DNA of 37,500 nucleotides from Actinidia chinensis (Eukaryota; Streptophyta; Magnoliopsida; Ericales; Actinidiaceae). The notes below the pieces were generated by a model, which ran no database searches, was not told where the DNA came from, and saw only the letters and a program-made list of their open reading frames with translations. Each line of letters begins with the position of its first letter. Position 1 is the first letter of the stretch. The position numbers and the translations under genes were made by a program. Location: assembly GCA_009663005.1 (NCBI GenBank), contig VIGQ01000837.1, positions 1 to 37,500 on the forward strand, read 5' to 3'. Below, one piece after another: positions 10,625-20,729 of this stretch.

Positions 10625-10839
10625 GCGCTAAGAGAAAGGAGATACTAGAAATTAAAGATAATTATAATATAGTAAGAACTCTAGAATAGATAAATGTATT
10701 TACACCCTTCGTATGAAAATGGATTTGTGAGATGATACTTTGCATTCAGCATGATCTGTTCTTTTCAATTCTCTTACGTAACTGGCTAACTAAACAATTA
10801 CTACTTGCATTTTGACTACATCCAAAACTCCCTACTAAA

Positions 10840-11310
10840 AATAAAGAACTTAGAAATCATTTATTCGACTCAAATGAACTTTATATATTAAGCACATAGA
10901 AAAATATCCATCTTGTCACTTATTGCTTAGGCGTAAGGTAGTAGTAAGGACCAAAAGAGTAATGGCCTCATCCTCCTCACTAGCACCCTCCATCTCGTCA
11001 TTTCTGATCTTGTCAATGATGTGAGTATTCCCAAACAATATCAACATTAATCCATCAGAATATTGTACCATATCCTCCTCAACAAAGAAAGCTTCACTGA
11101 TATCCTTGGAAGTGTGTCACAAGCTGCCCACGGGGTGACCAATTTTCCCATGCTTCAAACTGTGGAAGCCTCATTTTTGGAGGGAATTCCTAGCGTATAA
11201 AGTACTTAAATGAGACTAATTTTGAGGAGGGGCAGCGGGTTTATCCCTTCTATTTTGTAGTCCGACCCCAAAATAATTACTCTTGCCAACATGAGGCAAA
11301 GACGAGTGTT
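10840..11310 (-). mobile_element. Gypsy-remnant segment, shorter duplicate
   Basis: Collinear with the longer copy at 11858-12765. Shared landmarks are CACATAGAAAAATATCCATC (about 10895 and 11927), TTGCTTAGG(C/G)GTAAGGTA (10924 and 12361), AAGGACCAAAAGAG, CACCCTCCATCTCGT, AATATTGTACCATAT, GATTCCTAGCG and CCAACATGAGGCAAAGA. About 410 bp present in the longer copy (roughly 11945-12358) are missing here. On the minus strand it lies downstream of the gag core at 12780-13100. No clean ORF is left. Confidence 0.65.
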
Positions 11311-11649
11311 CTATTTTATCCCTTCTATTTTGTGTGACCTTTATTTTTTTAATTTTTTCTTCCTATACCCTCTTATTTTTAATCTTTATTTTTAATTTAG
11401 TTTATCTTTTTTACATTGAATTAATTTTTGATAATACGTATCTCGATATATGTGTTAAAACTTATATATAATACATATCTAAAGATGAGGTACCAAATGT
11501 TAGAAAGAGAGAAACGTGCGTTATTTAACTATTTATTTTTTTAATTTTTTCTCCTCTTGACTTTCATTTGAAAGCTTTTACTTTTTTTTTCAATCAAATA
11601 ATCATAAAAAGACATGTTTTTACAAGAATAAATGATTTTACATCTTGTG

Positions 11650-11850
11650 TAATTTTTATTTTTTTTAACTTTTTCAAAACCGATCGATTCCCTAAAACCG
11701 CCGTTTTCTGGTTTTTTCAAAATCGTCGGTTCACTCGTTCAATCCGGTTCACATTCATTTTTCGTAATGAAATTGGAACCATACTGGTTCATGTCCGGTT
11801 TCCCGATTCAACCGGTTGAACCGGTCAATTCGGTATGGTTCGTTTAATAT
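11650..11850. mobile_element. AACCGG-rich MITE-like element, copy 1
   Basis: Dense in AACCGG, GGTTCA and CGGTT motifs. ATTCAACCGGTTGAACCGG at 11806-11824 is a near-perfect palindrome. The part TTCAATCCGGTTCACATTCA followed by TTTTTCGTAA parallels TTCAATCCGCTTCGCTTTCA followed by TTTTCGGTAA at 20250-20282, so this and the element at 19930-20350 are members of one family. Upstream lies TTTTT-rich sequence as in the second copy. Boundaries are uncertain. It sits inside the longer gypsy-remnant copy. Confidence 0.5.
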
Positions 11851-11857
11851 GCCCTCC

Positions 11858-12765
11858 CTACTAAAATAACGAGTTGTCCTCAAGTTGGAAATCATTTATT
11901 TTTCCAAATGAACCTATACTATAGACATAGAAAAATATCCATCATCAAGTAACCTATCTTCAATATAAGTTGCCATTTGTGTACATCTACTGCCAACCTT
12001 GTTGACTATGCAAATAAGCCACCCAATTAACATGCCGTTTCAAAACCAACACGTATCATATCAATATCCTCCATAGAAGATAATAGGTTCACTACCACGT
12101 CATATCCAAGACTTGCCCGATTGAACACCAATCCCAAAGGATCTTCAAGTCGTCCCATAAAGTCTTTCCTAACATTTTGTGATACTTGCATGAAGCAAAG
12201 GACACTCAAGAAGAAAGTCTTGAAGTGAATCATAGTTCTATCAAACCTTCAACGGTTGGTAGAACTTCACAAACATCATCTTGCAACTTTGGAATAAACT
12301 CAAGAACATGACCATCACCAGGTCTTCCTCACCATCTTCCCTGTGAACGTCCTCCCCTTCTTGCTTAGGGGTAAGGTAAGTAGTAAGGACCAAAAGAGCA
12401 ATGGGCATCATCATCCCTCATAGCACCCTCCATCTCGTTCACACTTCTGGCCTGTCCAAAAGATGGGGAGTATTATCACCATAACAATATTCAACATTAT
12501 CATCACAATATTGTACCATATCTCCTCAACAAGAGAGCTTCACTAATATCCTTGGAAGTTTTGTCACATTTCCCACTGGTGACCGTTTTCCATGCTTCAA
12601 ACTTTTGAATCCTCCATTTTGGGATGATTCCTAGCGTTAAAGTACTTCTTAAATGAGGACTAATTTTGAGGAGGGGGGTGGGGCGGGGTTTATCCGTTCT
12701 ATTTTGTAGGTCCGACCCAAAATAATTACTCTTGCCAACATGAGGCAAAGAACTAGTGTTGAACA
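11858..12765 (-). mobile_element. Gypsy-remnant segment, longer duplicate
   Basis: The longer of two copies (see 10840-11310). It contains two minus-strand frames that stay open for 68 and 87 codons (12027-12233 and 12503-12766). The second begins with NTSSLPHVGKSNYFGSDLQN-like residues and directly continues the gag core encoded just upstream on the same strand. I do not recognise a domain in either, and no zinc-knuckle CX2CX4HX4C pattern could be read. They are most likely decayed gag C-terminus and flanking element sequence. Confidence 0.5.
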
Positions 12766-12779
12766 AGGCTTTGGAAAGC

Positions 12780-13100
12780 TTGCCCGAACTTAGAATTAGT
12801 TTGGTATTCCTGTCGGAATTAGAAACACTCTTTCTTTATTGCTTGAGATCAAGCAAGTCATTGTAGGATGTTTGCATGTAATTGAAAGGTAAGAATTGCT
12901 CATTGAGCTTCTTTTTCACCTTCTCCCAACTTTTAATCTTCCCGTTACCTTTCGTTTGTCTATTAAATGCAAGAATACTTCCTCAGTCCAAGCTCTCCTC
13001 TAAGGTTTTTTTAGATACCAATTTTACATTTCTTGCTTTGGAAACATCATAATATCTTAACACCTTCTCAACGTGTTCAATAATCCACCAATATTTGCCC
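12780..13100 (-). pseudogene. Ty3/gypsy gag (retrotrans_gag) core fragment
   Basis: The minus strand reads, through frameshifts, as the conserved plant gypsy Gag core: WIIEHVEKVLRYYDVSKARN, then VKLVSK, then GKIKSWEKVKKKLNEQFLP, FNYMQTSYNDLLDLKQ and a SV motif. Family members have the same order: (W)LxxVExxFxYxxVxxxxKVKLV, then Wxx(L/M)KxxLxxxFLPxxYxQxxYxxLxxLKQGxxSV. Gag forms the nucleocapsid-like particle of the retrotransposon in the cytoplasm. A stop directly follows LKQ and the link between the two halves is out of frame, so it is not functional. No protease, reverse transcriptase, RNase H or integrase motifs were found in the adjacent 2 kb. Confidence 0.75.
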
Positions 13101-13199
13101 AAACTTCCATTAGAATTCGAGAAGTTGCATTATGGATGTTGCCCTCCCAAGTGTAATCGAATCTTACTCCATTTTGGAGTATCAAAAAGATTCTCAAAT

Positions 13200-14390
13200 T
13201 GAATTGAGCATCATTGAAGAATAGCATCTTAATTGAAGGTTACCAATCTTGCACCATTCAAAATCAAATCGAGGTTGCAATTATTGCACAATTCTCAATA
13301 AAGTAACAATTTATATACTAACTCTTCAATCACGTTTCTTTATTCAAAATCATCATCTCCAAGGTAGAGACCACTCCGATTAATCACCAAAATTTCGATT
13401 ATAACTTCGCCCTAATTTGTTGAGCCATTTCAACAAACAAATAAGCAAATCCAGCAACTCGAGTCGAAATTAGTGAACCATCAAACTAGGTCCAAAACCA
13501 CTCAGCAACCCAGTAAAATCAAGTTTCAACTGGGTCAAAACTGTGGCAAACTCACTACGTCAAAACAGACTGGACGCCAAGAGCAACAAATTGAACTGAG
13601 TCAATCGTACTGGACCTCAGAGAATCACAATACAAAAGTACAATTCTCGACCAAACAAGAAAAAGCCTGATCAGATTCGACACCAAAATCGAAACGAACC
13701 AATTTCGAACATAAAATTGTCACAATATAAAGTGCTTGATGATAGTCGCACCAAATCTGAACTGAACCATCGTGCTTCATGTGCAGCGTACAGATCTATC
13801 GAAGATTCGCGAGCAAGAACACTAGAAGTCGCACAACGTACGTCATAATCGAGGGCAATTTCTCCTTCGATTGGAAGATTCAACACTCACAAACTGTCAA
13901 GGCTAAACCACAAACAGATCAAGGCCCTGATCAGTCAGATGTTAGGTTCGAATGGAGAAAAATGAAGCGACTATTCAATAGCACAACATGAACGTGATAG
14001 ACTTCGGATTTAAATCATTTCAACAAATTGTGATTCGACGTCGTCAATTAGGGCTCGAACTGTTCGATTCAACAAAACTTAAGACTGATTATGTTGGACT
14101 TAGGATTAAATTTGTGAATTAGAGTCGATTGTGAATTGCCTTAGTTTCAAACTAGATTTGGGTCGCAGAATCGCGTAATCCATCTATTAAGGTGCGAATC
14201 AAATAGAACCAAGACTCAATTCGAAGGAAGCCGAGAGTATACAGCATCAATGAATCTGAATAGGCGTTAAGAATTGGAAGGAACACCCAAACCTAGGATA
14301 CAATACCGAAATAATGCAATCAAAAAATTATAGGATTTTCAAAAGAAGGAGAAAAAAAAAACGTCCAATTTGGGAACACAAGCTTAATAT
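13200..14390 (-). mobile_element. Probable 5' leader/LTR region of the gypsy remnant
   Basis: This stretch lies upstream of the gag core on the minus strand and has the same TCGAA/CGATTC/GAACC-rich composition as the leader at 8860-9420. Several short frames are open on both strands (for example 13473-13670, 13671-13886 and 13779-13991), but none has a recognisable motif. At 14300-14315 the minus strand reads GGTATTGTATCCTAGGTTT, which could be a decayed initiator-Met primer binding site, but the match is poor. I assign it to the retroelement by position and composition only. Confidence 0.4.
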
Positions 14391-15038
14391 TCAACCAGTC
14401 TATTATTAAATATCATCTCCGACTTTAATCTCTTACTTTATTAAGCTTAAGGATAAATTATTGTCTAACTAAAAAACAAAAACTAATATTCAATTTGCCT
14501 ACATCACTTAGTTTTGAGAGGTCTACAGGAAAATCCGACTCGTCGTAAGTGACCATTTACATGTAGGCGCTTCTGTAAACGCAAACAAATGGTCTCCAGG
14601 ACAGGACACCCCCACTTCCTCAGTATACCCATACCCAAAATCCCTTTGAAACATATCTTAGTACAAACCACGTAATCCAAAGATAATTGATGGAAGAAAG
14701 TGGAGTTGGAAGCTATGGAAAAGTCAATCAAAGAGAAGTAAATTCAAAGTGTGTTCATCTCCCAAGAGCTTGGAACAAGAGGAAATTAAATGTGCAGAAT
14801 CTCTATTTACATTTAATGAACATATATAAATTAGTTTATTATGTTTTTTTTAGCAAGATACCTAATAAATAAGAAAAAATAATCAAGAAATCATAACCAC
14901 ATTAATACATTGAATTGCTATTCTTTTTGATAAGTGGGAAAACAGATTGATGACTACTAACTGCCAAATTAAAATATGTTCACGTTATATGAGGTGCAAC
15001 AAAAATCAATGGAAACACTTTATAACCCAATAGTTTTA
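14391..15038. other. AT-rich stretch, nothing recognised
   Basis: A minus-strand frame of 75 codons at 14504-14731 contains a GCPVLETICL stretch that faintly resembles an LRR strand, but it lacks supporting repeats. No splice pair or repeat unit could be defined. It may be intron sequence of the CNL locus. Confidence 0.3.
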
Positions 15039-15415
15039 CTAGAAAGAAAAAGGACTAAAATAAAACAAAACCAAAAAATAATTCAGTAGAAATTGATATC
15101 TCAGATGAAATTGAGAAGTACCTCGTTGTGGAAGAGCGGTTGAACGGTGGTAGTATATCACTCCCTGAAGCAATGCACAGACAATTCCGCTTGGCATTGT
15201 TCCGAGTGACAAACATTTTAATCGTGGTAGCAAATTTGCAAATCCAAGGCTATGCAAATGTAGCAAAGGCTTTGCAAGAAGAAGAAGCAATTGGGTTCCT
15301 TGGAAACTCAATTTATTGCTGAGTTGTTGCTTCAATCTCATGCTATCCAGGCCTTCGCTAGAACGATCACTTCCATTTGTCGAAAACTGAATGTCAAGAT
15401 TATCCAGGTGCACAA
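15039..15415 (-). pseudogene. Possible CNL LRR-tail fragment
   Basis: The 124-codon minus-strand frame lies 3' of the LRR part of the CNL gene. Around 15200-15330 the pieces KALLQ, LRLLGFANL and RLKCLSLGTM match, with frameshifts, the family signature where a sequence like LxKxxGLxNVLxELDxxGFxxLKxLxV follows the first LRR group. A stretch PSGIVCALLQGVIYYHRS follows, with no further recognisable repeat. The assignment rests on position and this weak match. Confidence 0.4.
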
Positions 15416-15895
15416 GATTCTAGCAATGTATATTTGAGAAACAGATTCCCCAAATTATACACCAATACCTCTTACGGATCGAGGTTGCAGACGCCAAAAA
15501 AGTTGAGTGGGACCCTTCCACAATGAGTCAGTTTAGGCATACAGATAGATTCAAGTCCTCCAGTGCTGTGAAAGCTTTATGATAGCGGTCCATGATTTGT
15601 TTGTGTTGACGAGGCATTATAGATCTTTACAATCTAATTGACAACCTTATTAAGTTTCCAAAATAATACTTCCTGCTAACATCAAAAATCACTGACAATA
15701 TCATCAAACCCGCTATTGAAGTAAGATTCAGAATTTAGCACTTTTCATAGCATCTTAGCCGGAGCCAGCAATGACCACTGATGCAAATTCACCGAGTTCA
15801 ATTGAGTGGGTAAACAATAATTGCATACTAGACGTACCTCGGGGGGTTCTCATAAGAGCTTATATCGAATTTTTTAACTTCTCAAGGACCAAATT

Positions 15896-18006
15896 CTAGG
15901 CCAGTACTCGTTCGTGTAGCGAAATGGTCAAAGACACCAAATTCGGCAAGGATTCCAGCTCAGGAATCAATGCATTTCCCTCGTCTATACCCTCTTCAGT
16001 ATAAGACCCCTTCTGAAAGTTTTCCCAAGATACAGCTCTTCTAGCTTGAGTCATCTTGACAATATTCATGGAGGAACTCTTCCAATATCGGAAGTTCAAT
16101 AAATTGTAATCTTCAAATGAGTAAGGGCTAACCATTTCTTCTGGAACTCGGGACCTTGAAGCCCAACAAAGGCTCAAAATTTCCAGATTTCTAATGCTAC
16201 GATATAGATAAGTCTATTTCAGTCCATCTGTAAGAGAATAGTGACAAGGTTCGGAGGGTGGTCAAGCATCGAAGTGATGCCGGCAATGACTGGAAAGACA
16301 TTTCCAACAGAGATAAACTTTGAGCTCCTCATCCCTTCGAAGAAACTCTTTGGGAATTCTTGAAATATGTAACGGTGGGACTGTATCTGCAGAAGCTGCA
16401 GGCTTTGGAAAACCACTAAAATTGTTAGGCCATACCAATGATTCTCATTGAATTACAGCATATGTTTGTGTCGATCATTTCTTGGCCAGTCTTTCAAATT
16501 CTCGTCACATCTGAACTAAATGAGTTCTCTGCCCTTGATGCAATTGATATCGCAACATCACGTATTACATCAGTATGTTGACACATTATTCCATTCATAT
16601 CCAACAATAGGTACTTTTTTAAATTGCACAGATCCTGCACTCGACTCTTGCCTTTGGCAAATGCTATCAATGCTCTCAAACAAATCTAGGGCCAATCCCC
16701 ATATCTAACAATATCTTCATCGGAATTATAGAATTTCAGGAAAATTAAGGAACAGAGCAAAAACAACATTTCTGGCTTCCTCCTTAAGTAATTTATAACT
16801 CACTTCCAAGGTTAAAAAAACGTCTTTCTCTACTCCCCTAAATATTTTGCCTATGGACTTGCGTAATTGTTCAAGAGCGAAATTCCAAGAAGGCTCGTTC
16901 ATCTTTTCCAGTGAGTGCCCTCCCCACTGTAACGATAGCAATTGGTAGCCTCGACATTCATTTGAAACTGCCCATCTGTTGGAATGCAAATTCGTGTGTG
17001 CTGGTGTTAATTCTTGCAATTCTTTGAAGAGATTCATGCTTATTCATCAGGGTAAGCACGTCAACTGGAAATTTTGTTTGAGCTCCCATATGTGCAAACC
17101 TCTTCATTTCTTGAAGTCAGCAAAATTTTACAACCTTTATGAGCATTCCAAATGGAATTCCAAGATCACTCAATTCAATTCTCTTCCCAAAACGTCATCC
17201 AATACGACGAGAATTCTCTGAATGGTCCTTAGGTCTTCGTGCAGTTTACTTGCTCTCCAAATGTATCTCGCTCCTCATTTCAACCTAACATAATCTGCAA
17301 TTTCACCTTGAATCTTCTTCTCGGCAGGATTTTGGGACACTACAGCTATCCGGACAACCTCATTGAACAATTTCTCCTCTTTCGCTCTTTTTGGCAATAT
17401 CTTTTCACCAGTGTTGTCTTGCCAACGCCCCCCATCCCACATATCCCAATCATCTTTTAACGCTATCATCCTTGACACCTCATTACCTTCTCCATGATCT
17501 GTCTCTAATTCAAAAAAACCCTTGATACCGTGAGTGATATGACTACTAATCCCCTGTGGAGTTTGACGGTACGACACTTTTTGTAAAATTTCCTTCCACT
17601 GTATAGCTTAGCTGCCTCTTCTGCAATTCTTTTTGGCTTTCTCTCAGCGAGTATCTGTAACTTCATATTTGGACACCACAACCAATTCAACACCTTTTTC
17701 CTTCTTTGCTTCGTGTCATTTTCAGAATGCTCTCGTGCTCGGCCCACTTTAAATTATTTGTGTCCATCCACCCTTGTAAACCACCCTTCACGTCAGGCTA
17801 ATTAAATCTTCCATTGTCTCTTTGCATCATCACTGAATGTTGCATAGGCACCCGTCGTCTCTCTTCAACCATTTTGACTTCATTTCTAAGACTCTCGAGG
17901 TTGCTTTTATAATAAATCATACAAGCTGACGGGCCCCCCCCCCCAAATTGGGTCAATTAGATTTCTAATGATATTTGCTCCAATAGAAAGAAGAATCGAC
18001 AGCCAT
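15896..18006 (-). pseudogene. CC-NB-ARC-LRR disease-resistance protein, At4g27190-like, frame-disrupted
   Basis: This is a cytoplasmic immune receptor (CNL) relic with its modules in order. The ATG at 18004-18006 begins MAVDSSF, then NIIRNLIDPI and KSNLESLRNEVKMVEERRRV (coiled coil, about 17850-17950), VEGWLTRVD, LNWLWCPNMKL and KAKRIAEEAAKLY (17620-17700), then SYRQTPQGI. The NB-ARC follows: P-loop GMGGVGKTT (about 17416-17445), RIAVVSQNP (RNBS-A region), kinase-2 RILVVLDDV (about 17190-17217), RNBS-B KGCKILLTSRNEEVC (about 17098-17145), and CRG(L)PIAIVTVG (GLPL site, about 16920-16955). A DEPSWNFALEQL and SYKLLKEEARNVVFALF stretch comes next, then an MHD-like QHTDVIRDVAISIAS (about 16535-16580). 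The LRRs include FPKSFFEGMRSSKFISVGNV, LEILSLCWAS and PELESLPNLVSLTISLHERV. Roughly ten indels disrupt the frame. The MHD site has an extra residue, which may also be an error. The catalytic glycines, lysine and aspartates are all present. Confidence 0.85.
18004..18006 (-). other. Likely CNL start codon
   Basis: The context on the minus strand is GTGAGAAATGGCTGTCG, with A at -3 and G at +4, a good plant initiation context. It opens MAVDSSF followed by the usual N-terminal helix of the family. The first frame shift occurs within 15 codons. Confidence 0.6.
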
Positions 18007-18019
18007 TTCTCACTTCTAT

Positions 18020-18870
18020 TTGAATTATGTAACCTTTGTCCTGGATTTGGGTTTGGCATGGTAAATGCAATCAGTATGTAAACACAAGACCAAAAGTTGA
18101 TTTTCTACTTTAAGAGTCAATACGAAGGAGCGACCATTTTAAATGAAAACAAGTGCAACGATATTCCGCGAGAGAGTGATTTTGGAATTAACCAATAGAC
18201 TTATAGAGTTAAAGCAAAAAAGAAAATAATTCAATACAAGATGACAAAGTGTTATTTTCTATCCTAGAAATATTTGTTGATCAATAGACTAGCAAAAAAA
18301 TCCTAAGGGAGTGAGAAATTATCTTTATTTGCACCGTGGGGTGGGGTGATGGGTGGGGTGGGTGGGTGGGTTGAGTGTCTAACCTTAGTGGCCATGGTAA
18401 AATTGTGGAATTAAAGTATATTTTACTCCACTAAACTATAGTGATTCTTACTTTTGGTGTGGGCTTAAAGTCTGTTTGGTCCAATTTGGGTCCCTAAACG
18501 TTTTATTAATTTTCTCATTTCACCCATTGGTTACCACCCTTCAGATTGCTATGGTATTTCACTCCATGGATAAAAAGGGCTATGCTATCAGAGCAAAAAT
18601 AAGAATATTTTCCTCCTCTCCCCTCTTTCCCCTCCCTCTCCCCCCCAACCACCTCCCTCATCTGAGCAGCCCCCCCACTGACCCGCGACTACCACCCTCA
18701 ACCCCCCAACCACCATTGTACTATACATGTTGTTCTATCAGTCAATCAAAAGGCAACCATCACCATCACAAAATAAAACCCCCAAAACTCTATTCAACGT
18801 ATTGCAAACCCTACCTAATCTACATCAGTATGCAAGACTCATAGAACAAAATAAGAATATTTCCTTGGCT
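18020..18870. other. Upstream region of the CNL gene with G-rich and C-rich tracts
   Basis: No gene is seen. The stretch contains a G-rich tract at 18336-18371, a C-rich low-complexity segment at about 18610-18715 and AT-rich sequence. The two overlapping plus-strand frames (18476-18844 and 18727-19092) encode Pro/Ser/His-rich or repeat-derived peptides and are not treated as genes. The CNL promoter should lie in the part nearest 18006. Confidence 0.4.
18336..18371 (+). repeat. G-quadruplex-forming tract
   Basis: Six or more G runs of three to four (GGGGTGGGGT, GATGGGTGGGG, TGGGTGGGTGGG) are separated by one- to three-base loops, matching the canonical G4 pattern. It lies about 330 bp upstream of the CNL start codon, with the C-rich strand being the CNL sense strand. 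Confidence 0.7.
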
Positions 18871-18874
18871 AACT

Positions 18875-18892
18875 ATGAGGTGTCAAACGGCC

Positions 18893-18930
<38 letters not shown>

Positions 18931-19898
18931 GTCGTGCTTCGTGTCTGCCGGCCGGGCCCATTTTACTTAATCGTGCCGTTGTCGGGCCCCCCTTTTTTAA
19001 AAGCGTGTCTTTGTCGTGACATTTTTCTTATTCGTGCCGTGCCATGCCCTGCGCCTCTACTTAATCATGTCCCGTGCTGTGACCGCCGCTAACTTAGTCG
19101 TGTGACTCGTGTTGTGCCGTGCCGAGCCTGTCTACTTAATCGTGTTGTGCCGTGCCGCCCTCTTACTTGAATCGTGTCATGCCGTGTCGCCCACGTAGTC
19201 GTGTAAATCGTGGCCGTGTCATGCCCCGTCTACTAATCGTAGTCATGCTGTGCTCGTATTTTTAAATTGGTGTGTCCCTTTTTTAATTAAAAGCACACTT
19301 ATAGTATTTTGTGCTCAAAGACACACATAAGAAACTGCCCAACATTTATAAATTTTTGACACAAAATGCATTTTCTGTGGAAATCCACTAATTTGGGAAT
19401 GTAATGCTTTGTGGCTACAGGCTTTAGTGGCTACAGGCTTAGGGGTAGGCAGTCGTTGCACAAAAAGTCAATTTAAATTTAATTAAATTTATTTTAATTT
19501 ATTTAATAATTAATCATGTTCTTGCCACTTTCGCGTCGTGCCCGTGCCCCTTGACACCATACGTGCATGCCCATGGCCCATTCCGTTGCTTGGCTAAATT
19601 TGTGTCTGTCGTGCCGTGCCGTGCCAAACAAGTATCTATCGTGTCCGTGCTCGGGTGTCGTGCCGTGCTTTGATGTGCCCGGGCCATGCGTGCGTGTTAA
19701 GCCAACTAATCGTTCCGTGCCCGTGCGTCTTCCACCATTTTCGTGTAACCCCGTGCCCGTACCCGTGCCCGCTCAGACCGTCGCCATGCCGTGCCATGCT
19801 CACCTTATACTACGTGCCGAAATCGTTGCCCGTGCCGAGTTTTTTTTCGTGCCATGCCCGTTTCGTGCGTGCCTGCAAGCCCACTTGGACACCTCTCC
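18875..19898. mobile_element. Non-autonomous hAT-like element packed with CGTGCC motifs
   Basis: The left end GAGGTGTCAAACGG (18877-18890) and right end CTTGGACACCTCT (19884-19896) are imperfect inverted repeats, GAGGTGTC(C)AA. The flanks GGCTAACT (18867-18874) and TGCTAACC (19899-19906) share 6 of 8 bases, including GCTAAC, consistent with an eroded 8-bp hAT duplication. Both subterminal regions (18890-19260 and 19500-19880) are dense arrays of CGTGCCGTGCC-type motifs, all in the same orientation. The AT-rich centre has no transposase. Two long plus-strand frames (19567-19998 and 19616-20032) are products of this repetitive GC-rich sequence. In hAT elements such subterminal motifs are usually transposase binding sites. 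Confidence 0.65.
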
Positions 19899-19929
19899 TG
19901 CTAACCAAGTTATCAGAAACCGACCGAAC

Positions 19930-20350
19930 ATTGAAGCTGTCAAAGCACCGGGTCACGGTTCAACTGGTTCAACCACGTTCAACCGGATTTATAATTAATA
20001 AATTAATAAAATTATATTTTTATTATAAATAATAAAAAAAATATTTTTTTTTTACCCATTCAATAGTAAAATTAATATAGTAAAAAACTATTAAAAAATT
20101 AAAATTTTAATTCAAAATTTTGGGGTGAAAACTGTAAAAATTAAAACTTTAATTCAAAATTTTGGGGTCAAACTATAAAAATTAAAACTTTAATTTTTTC
20201 GGTTAAAAAATCGGCCGGTCAACCATGTTAAAAAACCGGCGGTTTCAACGGTTCAATCCGCTTCGCTTTCATTTTCGGTAAAATAGTTATACGAACGCGA
20301 TTAGTGCCCTGAGTTTTCCTCCCTGTTGACCGGCCGATTCGTCCGATTTT
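19930..20350. mobile_element. AACCGG-rich MITE-like element, copy 2
   Basis: The left part has GGTTCAACTGGTTCAACCACG and TTCAACCGGATTTATAAT, and the right part CGGCCGGTCAACCATG, AAAAAACCGGCGGTTTCAA and CCTGTTGACCGGCCGATTCG. The interior is very AT-rich. It is related to the element at 11650-11850 and begins almost immediately after the hAT-like element, so one may have inserted beside or into the other. Confidence 0.55.
20085..20200 (+). repeat. Tandem repeat, unit about 50 bp, 2.5 copies
   Basis: AAAAATTAAAA(T/C)TTTAATTC followed by AAAATTTTGGGGT(G/C) and AAACT(G)TA repeats twice, then a third partial copy AAAAATTAAAACTTTAATTT. It lies inside the AACCGG-type element. Confidence 0.75.
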
Positions 20351-20729
20351 TTAATTATAACTATGCTGGCTTAACGTTGGGTCAAATCTGACAAAAGGTT
20401 TTGACTATGCTAAAAGTTGACATCCTCCTTTTTCTACATCTATGTGAATGTGGTCCAATATTCAATATTTCACCCATGAGATCCAATATTCATATTCATA
20501 TTTTCAATTAAGGAGTTTACGAAAAAGGAGCAAAATTAAGAGTGCTTGGACTTAAGCCTCCTTTGTGAAGGGAATATGGGTGTTGGAATTTTTTGGTGCT
20601 TCTGTACCAATACTTGAAATTTTATATAATTCTAAATATGTTTTGGTATGTGAATTTTTCACACAATAGCCCTATTCTAGAAACATAACCGACACTCTAA
20701 ACGGGAGCTGCTATGCCACGTGTATATTC
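20341..20729. other. Intergenic, nothing recognised
   Basis: AT-rich single-copy-looking sequence with no frame, splice pair or repeat that I could support. Confidence 0.4.

Noticed and set aside
15128..15322. Plus-strand frame of 64 codons
   Set aside because: Antisense shadow of the putative LRR tail, without a recognisable motif.
16979..17460. Plus-strand frames opposite the NB-ARC region
   Set aside because: Shadows of the minus-strand CNL coding sequence, which has family motifs in order.
18476..19092. Two plus-strand frames of 121-122 codons
   Set aside because: Low-complexity Pro/Ser/His sequence from a C-rich tract, and the second runs into the hAT-like element.
19567..20032. Two long overlapping plus-strand frames of 138-143 codons
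   Set aside because: They are Pro/Arg/Val/Cys-rich translations of the CGTGCC repeat array and continue into an unrelated MITE. Stops are rare only because the sequence is GC-rich.
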